Source: Cymbomonas tetramitiformis
Taxonomy: Eukaryota > Chlorophyta > Pyramimonadophyceae > Pyramimonadales > Pyramimonadaceae
NCBI GenBank assembly: GCA_001247695.2
Contig: LGRX02012738.1
Coordinates: 62,001 to 126,000 of the forward strand
Direction: 5' to 3'
DNA: 64,000 nt
Positions 1-12,200 of the stretch are shown here, piece after piece. The stretch's first letter is position 1; every line of letters starts with the position of its first letter. Position numbers and translations under genes: made by a program. The notes under the pieces were generated by a model. It was not told the origin of the DNA, ran no database searches, and worked only from the letters and a program-made list of their open reading frames with translations.

Positions 1-2396
1 CAAATATTCGCACTGCGGGAGGTGTTGACTAGTGTTTTAGTGCTAATTACCATTAGTCTTAGTTTAATATTCGTTTTTCATATATTGTGCGCAGGACGAG
101 ACGTCTGGGGGTCTCGGCGGTGAGGCCAGCATATTGAACGAAGATCTTGGCGGGATGCCGGAATGGAAGCGGCTACGGCTGCACCATTTTTCTCACGATC
201 TTAAAGTGATCACATATACGAACATTATTTCCCAAGTTCCTGTACCGGCAGTTTTATACGTTTGTTGAACTTGGCATATTGCAATCGGCATCAGCAATAC
301 GTTCGGTTGTATACGAATTGCGATATATGTATGGGGAAAATATGTATGTGTTTACTACGAGATAATGATGCTGTCTGAGCGTGGATGGTTGACTGTAGTC
401 GAGCATCAAGAGGAGAATGACTAGGCAATCGGCGGGAAAATCGGCGGTAAACGGAGCGTAGGCGAGACAATGTTGTGGAAGCCGGTTGGCGTTTGTTGCA
501 TCCAACGACCACTACAGACCTTAAGCTTTGGGCGTTGGGTGCTGTGGATATTGCGTGGTCAGTGGTGTACGACCTAGAATAAAATAATCAGCATGCTTGG
601 GGCACATGCCGAAATTTTGAAATCGAGAACTATCCGCGCTGCGTGATTCATGCTGAAATCTGTATAGGCAGCCCTGACCGGGAGTCCCGGTGCAGGCCCC
701 TATGACAGATTCCTAGGGAGCCAACACTGGACCTGTGACTGATCCGTAAGCCCGTGCTGTGACACATCAAGGTGTCACAGGTAGCTAGGACCGAGACCGT
801 TCCGACTCCGTGACCGTTCCGGGTAGTCCAATAACTGCACAGGTATAGGAACCGAATGTGAAGTGACTGGCAATCGATACGACCATTATGTGTCGATCGA
901 ATCCGAGGGAAGCCGAGGGAGTTAGAATCGACAAGTTACTACTAAAATAGCTGAGCAAGCTCTCTCATTAGTTTTTGAATTAGTTACAACCGACAACCAA
1001 CCTCTGGTGGTTTGTAACAGTGCTAAGTAAGTTTTAAGAAAGATCCGATAACTGACCTTGGGATTCCTTGTAGTTCCAACAAGTGTTCATCAGGACACTC
1101 CTGCAAGTATATTACTTGCACAGTGCTGCCTGCCTTAGAGGTAGGTTTGCACCCGAACATGATGTATCGCATGCGTGCAACGGGTTGACTTTCTGATGAA
1201 GCAGTGTCGCTTGTGTCAGTGAGTGACTGTCGGACGTCATCATCGTTCAGCTCGGTCTCGCGATGACACACGCTGTGATTAATTCCTATTCTGCATTATA
1301 CGTCTCTAGTATTACCCTTACAGCATCCATCCCAACTGAGTCGCGGAAGTGGTCATATGCGATTATTCGCCATACCTAGGGGTTTCGTGACTAATAAAAT
1401 TAAAGGACCTCTGGGCGACTAAAGTGCAAATAATTCAGTGCCCGACTGATAATATCGCATTAGGCTCGTACTTCAGACTCGGGTCAATCTTGTTACCAAT
1501 ATATGCACCTTACAAACTTATAGGCGCCTTGACCACCCTCACCTGAGTATTTTGTATTCCAATATGAACATTTTTGTTACCAATATATGTAATTCGAAAT
1601 ATCAATACCATATACAAAAAACATGCATTATAATGTGTCGACGGGCCATGCCGACAATGTCTTGATGGTATACTAGATAACCTACTAACACTTCAGACAG
1701 TGTACAAATGTTTGCTATGGGCAACGTCGTACAGAGAGGGTCGTTCCCAACACTTATATTATAATGCATAAATTATAATGCCGACACATAACATGACTCA
1801 CTTGCCGACAACTTCTGCCCATGCACACATCACGACATACGAGAAATCCTCGCCTTAATACCAATGCGTACAGCTGCTCTCAATAACAGCCTCAATCACT
1901 ACACCGTCCACCTATACTGCATGTTATCAAACAAATATGTGTGACGTCCGAATGAGAGATCCGATATTGGTTGTCATCTCCATGCAATTGGCGCGTTTCG
2001 CATTCTTCAAGCGAGTTTTCAAGCCCCTGCTTGTCTGCTGCCGTCATCTCTCCATCCCACAGGTCCCGCAATGCAGTCTCGGCTAGGTTCGGGATCACGA
2101 TCCCATAAACATGACATTCATTTTTTCAGTCACCCGCTTTGAACGTGCTGCAGAGAGAGCCATTGTGTGAATCATATCAGTATCTAAGAGTTGTACGGGG
2201 TGCATGCTTTCGTTGTTTGTCTTGGTTGCTAATCTGAAGTCCAACACTACCGCGGGTGTCCGTTTACATCGAAGGCAGGGCACTAGGCGCAGACACACAC
2301 ACTGAATTGCACGAGGCACCCCATCACATGCGCGCGCAATATTGTTTGCTAAAACTGAGATACAGTAAAGTGGTTGTCACGCGGACACCTGATTAC
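1..2396. other. Gene-free flank
   Basis: AT-rich sequence with only short, unconvincing open frames. It lies downstream of the giant minus-strand gene that ends at 2397. I see a 9-bp inverted repeat with a 6-base loop at 757-780 (arms CTGTGACAC/GTGTCACAG). At 1335-1360 there is a stretch resembling the terminal repeat of the small element at 46615-47015. No RNA gene or coding domain was recognised. Confidence 0.5.
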
Positions 2397-3204
2397 TTAT
2401 TTTGCAGATAGACTAATCCAAAGACCAATAAGCTGCATCCAAGCATCCTTTTCCTCTTTGCTTTCTGCACATAATATCAATGCCCCTTCGGTTCTCTCCA
2501 ATGCAAAGCAGAACATCTTGGGCTCTTTGCTCGTCGCGTCATAGCTCTCCTGCCATCCCCATTGCAGGCGGAAAGTGTGAGTAAACTGAAACCCTCTGCA
2601 TGCCGCCCCTGAATGTGATCAATCAAATCTACCAGCTTAGCAGACAATTACCTGTCAGTAGGGGTGTACTACAGGGAGTAGACCACTGGGAGTAGACCCC
2701 TGAAATCAGGAGATTGTTTTCCGACCCTAACAGTGACTGACGACAAGATCGCTGATCAAAGCTTTGGCATTGGCGGTCCAGGAAGCAACAGCCAGGGCAG
2801 CCACCAACGTCAACAGCAGGACCCATCCTAAGCATCAATAGTGGACGCCGATGACATCGGCCTATAGCAGTTGTTGAGTATGAGAAAATGCTTACCTCAT
2901 CCCTTATAGCAGGAACACTCCGCAAGATGATTTCATCCGAGGGGGGCTTCAGCTTGGCAGCATCAGCTTTATCTTTGTACAGCCTCAGCACTCCGTCTGA
3001 GCCGAGGCTTGCCCAGCGGTCGGACCATTTCTTTTTGAACATGCCCATGGTCGAGCCTTCCACATTGTGCTTCTTGTGCAGCACCGCATCCATCCCCTTC
3101 GTCAGGAGGGCTTCTTGTTGAGCCTTCTCCTCGTCAGCCCGTTTCTTGGCCTGAGCCGCTATCGCCGCTTGCTTGTCCTGCTCCTCTTGGGCGTGCTTCT
3201 TGGA
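2397..3204 (-). other. Exons 31-32: C-terminal PH domain and stop
   Basis: Exon 31 ends its charged helix and enters a PH domain: MFKKKWSDRWASLGSDGVLR followed by LYKDK, a typical beta1-beta3 pattern with a basic first loop. After a GT-AG intron (2550-2895), exon 32 supplies the last strands and the C-terminal helix (LILCAESKEEKDAWMQLI) with the invariant PH Trp, then TAA at 2399-2397. PH domains of this kind bind phosphoinositides, so the C-terminus may attach the protein to membranes, as in beta-spectrin. Confidence 0.8.
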
Positions 3205-6200
3205 CTGTGGCGCCCACAGCTCCCCTTTAGACTCTCTCTGGACACCGGACTAATATCCACCATTATGTCCGCCAATAAGCTTGCTCGCAGTCCTTCCATC
3301 TATGGGGAGACATAGATCCGATGCCAACCCAAAAGAATTACTACAGGACAGGTGCACCGCTTGGACCTCCGCCAGGTTTCAGGGTATGCGTGGCGGCGAC
3401 GCAAATGCCCTGAGAAACATGGCTGCACACAGCCCGCATCATCCTGAGAATCTCAGGGTAGATCTCATGATGCACGTTTGGCTTTCCTGATACTGCCGCG
3501 ACGCGCGTTTCCTGTACTCCCAAACTGCCGGCTCCAGCTCAGAAAGGCACTACCATGCTGATCTCCCCTGCACGCTCATCAAATTGGGACGCACCAGGAC
3601 GGATTGAGCCCGCCGTCGGCTATGCGTCTTAGCCTTTTCCATGAGCATCTGAATCTTGGCCTCCTTAGCGGCCTTCTCCGCCTTCTCGACGCTCTTCTTG
3701 CGCTCGAGCTCCACTTGCATCTGGCGGGCCTGCTCCGCCTCCGCCTCCTCCTTCTCCTTCTGTAGTCGGTGCTGCTCCTCAATGGCCAGCCGCTGCTCCT
3801 CCTCTCGCTGCAGCCATCGACCACCCACGCACCGCCCCATCCGCCTTCTGTCAGAACCATGGCCACGTGGCACCTTTTAAAACCGTCAGCGCTAACACTT
3901 CAAGACCGAGCAGGCTTGCAGGCACAACATGTCATGGGAACAGCTAAATGTGAATGGGACATCCACTTCGTCGGCATCCAAATCGAGCATGATCGACGCT
4001 CCTCTTCCAGCACCATCTACTTGCAATAGGCCTTTTGTAGGCCCATCCCACACCACCAACAAATTTGTGGGACGCACGCCAAGCATTCCAGAACCCGGCA
4101 GCTATGCAACGACCAACCGCCCCCGAAGCCGACCGCCACCGCACCATGCTAGAAAGAACTTAAGCCTGGGGGTGGCATGCCCAGCACCGCCCATTGCACA
4201 CAAAGCTCAACTAGGCTACGAACCACAGACAATCAGCACCTGTGTGCACTTCCCACATGGTACAACAGGGCGCACCTGGCGCCGCATCTCTTCTTCCTTG
4301 CGCTCCAGCTCCTCCTCCTCCTCCTTCTTCTTCAGCTCCTCTGCCTCGCGTTTTCGCCGCTCCTCCTCCTTCTTCAGCCGTGCTGCCTCCACCGCTGCCG
4401 CCGCTTTCTCAGCAATCGCTGCATCCGCCTGTCAATTTCCGCCACCCATCCCACAGCACAAGCGCCGATCCGCCCCATTGCCTCAGAAGCTTCAGAAGTC
4501 TCAACGTGAGCATGCGCAAACTCTACACCACCTCGGCGCCAATGTGCGCGCCCTCAGAGCATTGAGCCTAGGGGCTTGCGAGGGGGGTAAGTGCGGGGAG
4601 CGGTGAGATGCAGAGTGCTGCCGCGTGCCGCACCTGCGCAATCTCCTCAGCGCTTTTCTCGTTGCTCATTCCGTCCTTCCCGAAAACTGCACACCACACG
4701 TGGGCGACTACACGCCATCAGCTACCCACGTACGAGACTATGCCGGTGCTGGGGTGACACAAGCCGAGTATGTTGCAGGCCCGTGCATGCCCAGTGGTGT
4801 CACGTCAAGGTCCACCCCTCGGTATCCATCAGGCCCACCAGTCTTCGCTCGGCCTCGTCTGCTGCTCAAGGCCTGCCTCGTGGCCAGAGGGGAATACCGG
4901 AGACTAGCTAGCAAGGCAAGGCAGCGACTGTCCCCTGAGAAGGCGCCCTGCGGCTGGCAGGATGGGTTGGAGGTTTGTGGGGAGTGGGGCGGGGTTGGAG
5001 GGCTGGTGCACGGGTTTATCACCTCTGGAGGCGAAGGCCTCATAGTTCAGCCCCTCGCCGTCCTCGTTCTTAGGGATGCGAGACACGACGTAGTCCACGA
5101 TATCCGGAGGGAGCACCTCCGCAAACTGAGGCTTGCCCAGATCCTCTGCTGAGATGAAATCCTTGCCCCCGGCGAGGACCTGCGGGAGTGTGCCGCCCCC
5201 TCCGAAGCATTACACGAGCTCCAGGGTCCGCGGGGCCCCCAGAAGTGCGCCCGCATTCGATTGGTCGAAGATGCCACGGCTAACCTAAAAAGAGGGGCAC
5301 CGGTGCGGCGTAGGAGGAGCGGCGCATGGGCGTGAGGCTGCGGAACAGAAGTCCGCCGGGCGCACACGCAGCGGAGCGGAGCGAGGAGCACCCGGGCCGC
5401 GACGAGAGGGTGGAGGCTCCCACCTTAAAGGACTCGAGCATTTGGTCGTAGGTATCCGTGTCGCGCAGCTGGTCGGCCATGAAGGCGACGAAGGCATCGA
5501 AGTCCATGGGGTTGCCGTCCTTGAACAGCTCCTTGATCTTGTCCTCCGCCACCACCATGTCCAAGCTGGTCAGCACCGCCTGCAGCTCGTGCTCCTTCAG
5601 CGTCTTGGTCTGGTCCTTGTCGAAGTTCTCGAACAGGTTCTTGTAGTCGCGCATCTGCGCCGCGGTGAACGAGCCGGCGCTCTGGCCGTCGATCTTTGCC
5701 TGGATCAAGTTCCTCTTCTCCTGCACCAGGGCTTGCAACATGTCCCAGTCGGCGCGTATCTCGTTGATGCCCTTCTCCGACATCTCGTTCATGGTGATCC
5801 CGGCCGCCACCTGCACCAACTCCCAGCCACGCCTATCAGGCGCTGGCGTGCCTTCTTCCTCACCAGGGGGGCCGGAGCCTGGAGGGGGGGAGAGGCGGGC
5901 CCGCATACGCGGGAGAGTAAAAACTGGAATTTCCAACGAGATACATGACACCCGCTGAACATGTAACACACTGAACGGCATGCGGCCCGCTGACAAAAAA
6001 TCCAGCCCACCATCATCCCGGTGGATGTGAGAAGCATTCAGGAACAGGGCAGGGCCGTGACAAGACACCGCCGGCGCACACACATCTGAAACTCTCTGGA
6101 GCATTTTGTGGCTGTTGGGAGCATTTTGGGATCTTTGCTGGCATCTTGGAGGTAGTCGGGGCTCGCGGAGCATGTGGGGCTTTTGATGGCAGTTTGGTGG

Positions 6201-9200
6201 ATCTAGGAGCAACGTGGGGGCGCTTTGAGGCAGTCAAGGGGAGAAATCAAAGGATTCAGCACCGACGGCACAGATGCGCAGGTGGGGCATTCATCCGGAC
6301 TCCCTGCGAGCTTCCTGCCTGGCGGGCGACCGAGGGCCACCTGATTGTCGAAGGCCGCCTCCGCAGCTTGCAGTTTCGCCTGGTTGGTGTCAATCTCCTG
6401 GGCGAGGGCTTCGAGCGCGGCCAGGTCCGCCTCGTTGTCTTTGCTGCCGCCGCTGTCCGCGACCCGGCTCTTCATCTTCTCGCACCACGAATCGAACTCG
6501 CCGATAGCGTCGGCGGTCAGCTTCTTCAGGCGGTCGTTGTCGCGCTGGTGGGCCTCCTCCTTGTTGATGAGCAGCTGCCTTGAGGCTACTGTCGACTCGA
6601 GGGTGCCCACCATCTGCTCCAGATCCTCCTCCGTGAACCGGGAGAAGGGGTTGTGAGCCGGGGCGCCGGCAGCCTTAAGCTTCTGAACGGCCGCCGCGAT
6701 GTCCGCTCTGATCTTCTGAATCTGCGCCGGCTTCTTATCCAGAAGCGTCTGCTGCTTCTGCACATCCCCGAGAGTGTTGGCCACCAGGGGCTTGCTCAGC
6801 TCCTCTCGCATCTCGTCCACCGTAATCGACAGGTGCTCCGCCTCCACCGCAAACTCGTTCATCTTGCCCTGTATGGCCTGCCCAACCTGCATCTGCCCAT
6901 CGATGCTCCTCGCCTTCTCCATGCGCGCGATCCCCAGCTGCTCGTAGTGCGCCATCAACTTCTCCTGCCCCTCGAGGGCATCCGAGGCGTGATGCCCGCC
7001 TGCTGTGGTGTATGCCTCGATCAAGTTAGCGACCTCGGCGAGCTTCTCTTTCTTCTCCTCATACTCGTGTTCCTGGCAGGCACCGCCAGCGTCCGGCATG
7101 AGACCCTCCGGCAAGAGGCAGACGGGCGCCCAGTCACCGCCTAGCTGGCATTGGGCGGAGGAATCGCCTCCGCCTGCGGGCAAGCAGCACACGGCACCCG
7201 GCTTTGCAGAGTGCCTCCCACTCGAGAAGCGCCACGAGATGAGGCACTTCGACCGCCAAAGGCCAGAGCTGTGACACGATACCACCAACTCATACATGTT
7301 CCCAACCCAGATGCGAAGCAGCATGGAAAGATGATACGATGTCACCGATCACTCTTGGTCCTCTGGGTTACGGAGTAAGCGGACCCTGCTGGCATGCCCC
7401 CCAGTGGCTCACGGTCGATGAATGGGACCCGTTGGTCCATGGTTATGCCATGACTGCAGTCACACCACACGGCATGGACACCCCATGGTAAAAAATGAAT
7501 ACATGCGGGCTCCTAAGTGCTCCCCACAAACATCAAGGGAAAACACAGAACGTGGACTTCACCACCCTCTGCCTCTCCTTGCAGGAAAGGCAGACGAATC
7601 CACCGAGCTCTCCAAGAATGATAAGCACACTGAACGGCATGAGATCGGCAAGCAAAAGCCAGCCCACCATCATCCCAGTGGATGTGAGAAGCAAATCAAG
7701 AGCAGGGCGGGGCCGTGACAAGATACCACAAACATATACAGATTCCCAACCCAAAAGCAAAGCAGCATGGAACGATGATACGATGTGACCGATCGTCGCC
7801 AAACAATTGTTGGTCTCTGGGTTACGGAGTAAGCGGACCCTGCTGGCATGCCCCCCAGTGGCTCCCGGTCGATGGATGGGACCTGTTGGTCCATGGTTAT
7901 GTCATGAATGCAGTCACACCACACAGCATGGACACCCCATGTCAAAAAAAGGAAAACATGCGGGCACCTAAGTGCTCCCCACAAAATTCAAGGGAAAACA
8001 CAGAAGGTGTACTTCACCACCTTCTGCCTCTCCTCGCAGCACGACAGACGAATCTACCGAGCTCGCCAAGAGGCAGTGCCCGCCAGAATGGCACCACAGG
8101 GATAACCGCCTCCCAAAACCCACTTCCACCCGGCGGTCGTCCCCGTTCACAGCGATCCGCCAGTACTTCATATCAAGGTCAAAGAACACAAGTCCCCCGG
8201 CATGTGTAATAACCATGAGCACTGTACACGGAGAGGGAGCTAGCGTCAGACGAATCCAAGACACTCCCAAAAAGCGAGCCGTAGACGAATCCCCGACGCA
8301 CTCAAAGAGGCAGTACCCGTCAGAAGGGTACCACAGGGACAGCCACATCCCATCATCCAAATCATTCCAGTGGCCGTCCCCGTTCACAACGAGATGCCAG
8401 TACCCCATAAAGTGGCTGTCAACCACCAGTCCCCCGGCAGGTGAAAAAGCCCCAAGGCACTGGACATAAATAGAGCCAGCCGCAGACGAATCCCCGACGC
8501 CCTCAAAGAGGCAGTACCCGCCAGAAGGGTACCACAGGGACAGCCACATCCCATCATCCAAATGATGAGCACATACACATAAGCGGCGTGACAGTTACAG
8601 CGCAAGTGTGGAGCGCATTGCTCAAGTTCGCGGCCACCTCGCAAGGCAATCAGCGCAAGGGCTCCAGTCACGGGGAGTTGGTGCTGGGGGTAGAGGGCTA
8701 CAGGCGCAAGTCGGTGGCGGATGCGCAAGTTTGGATGAGGGCAACCCAGTTTATCATTCTCAGCCCCTTGGGACAGCGCTTGGGCATTCTGGCCGTGGCG
8801 TGGGTGGGCAAGCTCTCTTGAGACCAGGCTGTAGGCGGCAGCGGGGTGATGTGGGGTGTGGGCTTGGTGGTGGAGGGGTGGCTCGATTGGCGGGGGTGAG
8901 CCGGCTCCAGAGACACAGCAGCAGTGCGCCGGCAGGACAGCCGCAGAGGGGCTCAGGTGGCCCAGTGAGGCTCAGGGAGCAGAGGGGTGGTCTTGCGCGT
9001 GGGCTTGGTGGTGGAGATATGGCTCGCGCAGATCGGGGGGCAGGGATGGACCGGCTTCAGGCACAAGGCGGCAGTGCGCTGGTGGTGCAGATGCTGAGGG
9101 GCTTGGGTGGCTCAGCGAGGCTTAGGGGGTCCCATTCTTCACTAGTGAGCTCCGGAGAATCCGGATGAGTGTGTGCTGTGTCCCGAAGTGTGTGCTGAAT

Positions 9201-12200
9201 CCTTTGATCCCCGGCGTGGGTACATAGTGCAGTCTCCTGTGGCTACGGGGTGCCAAAGGATTCGCAAGGATAAGCATACACACACATATGTATATATCGT
9301 ATTTTGTACATATATATATATACTGGAAGTATACATATATGTGGGATGCGTGCAGGCCTGAGCAGCCCATGCAGTGGCCAAATAACCTTCCAAGGAAGCT
9401 GGGCTTCGCTCGTGCGACCACCACGTGCAGCAGGCTGCACCCGCCCCGCGCTAGCACACCCACCCCGCGGAGATGACGCGTGTCCCTCACCCACCCTGCA
9501 AGCGCGGCCCTGTGGCGCTGCGGTCATGCTAGTATCTGGGCAATCTCTGCTTTGAGCTGACAAAGGCAAAGGAGCTCGCATGCGAAGCATCCGCCGCCTC
9601 CGCACAGCTGTTCCAGCATGGCTGTCCCTGCCACCCGCGCCGCGCCAGCTGAGCTCCGCGGGCGTCGTCTCGGGGAGCGGCCAACAGCACAAGCGCACCT
9701 TCTGCTGGTGCGAGGTGAGGAGGGCCTTCGTTCCGCGGAAGTCGCTGGGGGGGATGGCGGCATCTCGCTGGGCGGAGTCCTTCAGTATCGCCTCTTCAGC
9801 GTCGAGCCACGCGTTGGAGCTGGCGATCTTCCGTTTGATCTGCTCGAACTGCTTCTCCTGCGCCACCATCGCCTGGATCTGGCCGCGCAGTGGGGTCTCG
9901 TACATCGACTCCAGCACGCCGAGCTCCTTCCACATCTCCGAAATCTCGCTCTTGGATGAGCCTGCGAGGGCCGGGGCGCGCTCCCGCTCACGCCACGCTC
10001 AGTGCCACAGCAGGGAGTGGCATCGAGCTGAGGGCAGCGGAGCCACTCCTGGTGCACGGGGGCGCCGCTGCTGCCATGCACGTACTGCGCCTGCGCAAGC
10101 CCTGCTTGTGCGCTCCACCGCGCCGCGGGCGTGTTCCAACCCGAGTGAAATAAGAGCCCTCCGCGGAAGGCACCGGGGTGATGCAGCCAGGCGGGGATAT
10201 CAATGCATTGTGCCCACAGCTTCGACGACTCGCTTGCATCATTGGGCAAGGATGAAACTTTATCGCATCATGTTTGACTAACCACCGTTGTGGAAAGTGC
10301 AGCGATTCGACACGAGTGACGCTTTGACGCGGCCCAGGTGAGTGACGCGGCCCAGGCGAGTGACGCGGCCCAGGCGTGTGACGCAGCCCAGGCGTGTGAC
10401 GCCAAGCAAGAAGCATGCGCAGTGTCGCGAGGAAGTACTTCCCGGAACTTATAGTTGGTAGACTCGGAGCCCAGAAGCACTCGCAGAATGATGAAGTTTG
10501 TCTTTCTCAAAGCTTTCAAAGGCCTTTCACATTCACAAAACTCAGGTGATGGAGCGCAGGCCGTTCGATGCCTTGCACTTCCCGTTGTTTCAAGTGTCGC
10601 CCCACATCACTCTGTGATGTATCCTCAGTCGAGATGTCTTTCCATCTCCCACAACTACTTCAACTTCCGCGACGTCACGGTGACGATTCATGACGCGGGC
10701 ATTCCATGCCGTCAGACTTTTGAGACTCTGTCTCTCCCACCACGGTTCAGGTTGTCGCAAAGCGACCAATCGAAAGTCAGGAAAGTCGTATTGGCGGATT
10801 CCTCGGAACTCCGTCCCGAGGAAAAATCCCCAGTGAGCCAAAACCAATAAAAATCTTAGAAAAAATCGTCGGTCCCTCGGCGGGCCTCGGGCTCAATTCT
10901 TCAGGGTCAGAAATTCCCTCCCCCGTACTTCCAGCATAATTGCAAAATAAATTTCTCAATTATGCACACAACTTTCTTAGGCAGGGGCGCCCCACGATGA
11001 GCTGTGGCTTGTGCTGGGGAGCGAGCACGGCCGACGCGGCCTCGCATGTGGCGTTGGGGCGATGTGGCGATGGGGCACCTGCGGGAGGCTCGTATTCGGG
11101 GAGGTGATAGAAGGATCGGCGCTCCCCCAGTGCGCCGGCCAGGGTCTCCACCGTCGCAATCTCGTTGGCGATGGCCGGCTTGACGCCCTGCTTGTAGCTC
11201 TTGAAGTCCCGCTCCTTCTGGTGACACTCCGCCAGCGACGCGTCCTGCAGGTCCGCGGAGTTGAAGCTGCTGAGCTGCTCCTTGATCAGCTGCACCACCC
11301 GCTGCGCCTTTGCCACGTAGTTCACCTCCATCTCGTCAAGCCTCTGTGGACACCCCCGTCCCGTCAGCCTCCTTCCCTGGTATGGCTGCTCCTCAATGCT
11401 AATGGGCTAACCCCTCAGGCACCCTGCAGTGGCGTCCGCGGACACGCTAGATCTTCCGGCCCCACGCGTTCCAGGGAGATGATCGAGTAAACGTGAGTCT
11501 GGACAAGGGAGGTGGCAGATGAGAAAGGCGGGGGGGAGGGGGAGGGGCACACCTTGAGGGTGATGAGGTGGTCTTGGATGGTGCGCTTCTTTGCTTTCGC
11601 CGCCTCCCCGAGCGCCTCGTAGCTGGCCACCTGCTTGTTGATAGAGTCGTCCGCGTACTGGCTACGCTTCGCCAGTGCATCGGCCAGCGAGCTGTGTGCG
11701 GCCTTGGCCTTGCCGAGGATAAGGACGGCCTCGCCCTCGCCCGAGAGCTGCTTTTGCAGCTCCTGCACTGCCGCCACGCGCTCCTTCACCACCGCAGCAT
11801 CCACCACAATCTCACTAGGCACGGCATCCAGCTGGCTCTGAGCCTCCTTGACCCACGCCTCGAAGGCGGCGCTCGTCTCCACGTATTCGGTCTTGAGCTG
11901 GGCGATGCTGTTCACGACTGCTTCCTGCTCGTCAATGCGCTTCTTCTCCTCCTCGTTGGCGGCCTTCACCTTCGCCAGCATCTCCGCGAGATCCTCCACA
12001 GTAAAGCGAGAGTAGGTGTCGCCCTTCGTGAGTGACCCCGTCTCACCTGCCACCAGCAACAAGGTAACCCCCCCCTCAACCTGGGCCGCCTCCATCACTA
12101 CTTGCTAGGGCTGGCGGATGGAAGCTGCAGGGCCACCAGATAACAGCATCAAAGCTTGGATGACAGAAGGATGATGAATCCGGGGCGAGCAGATGACGGC

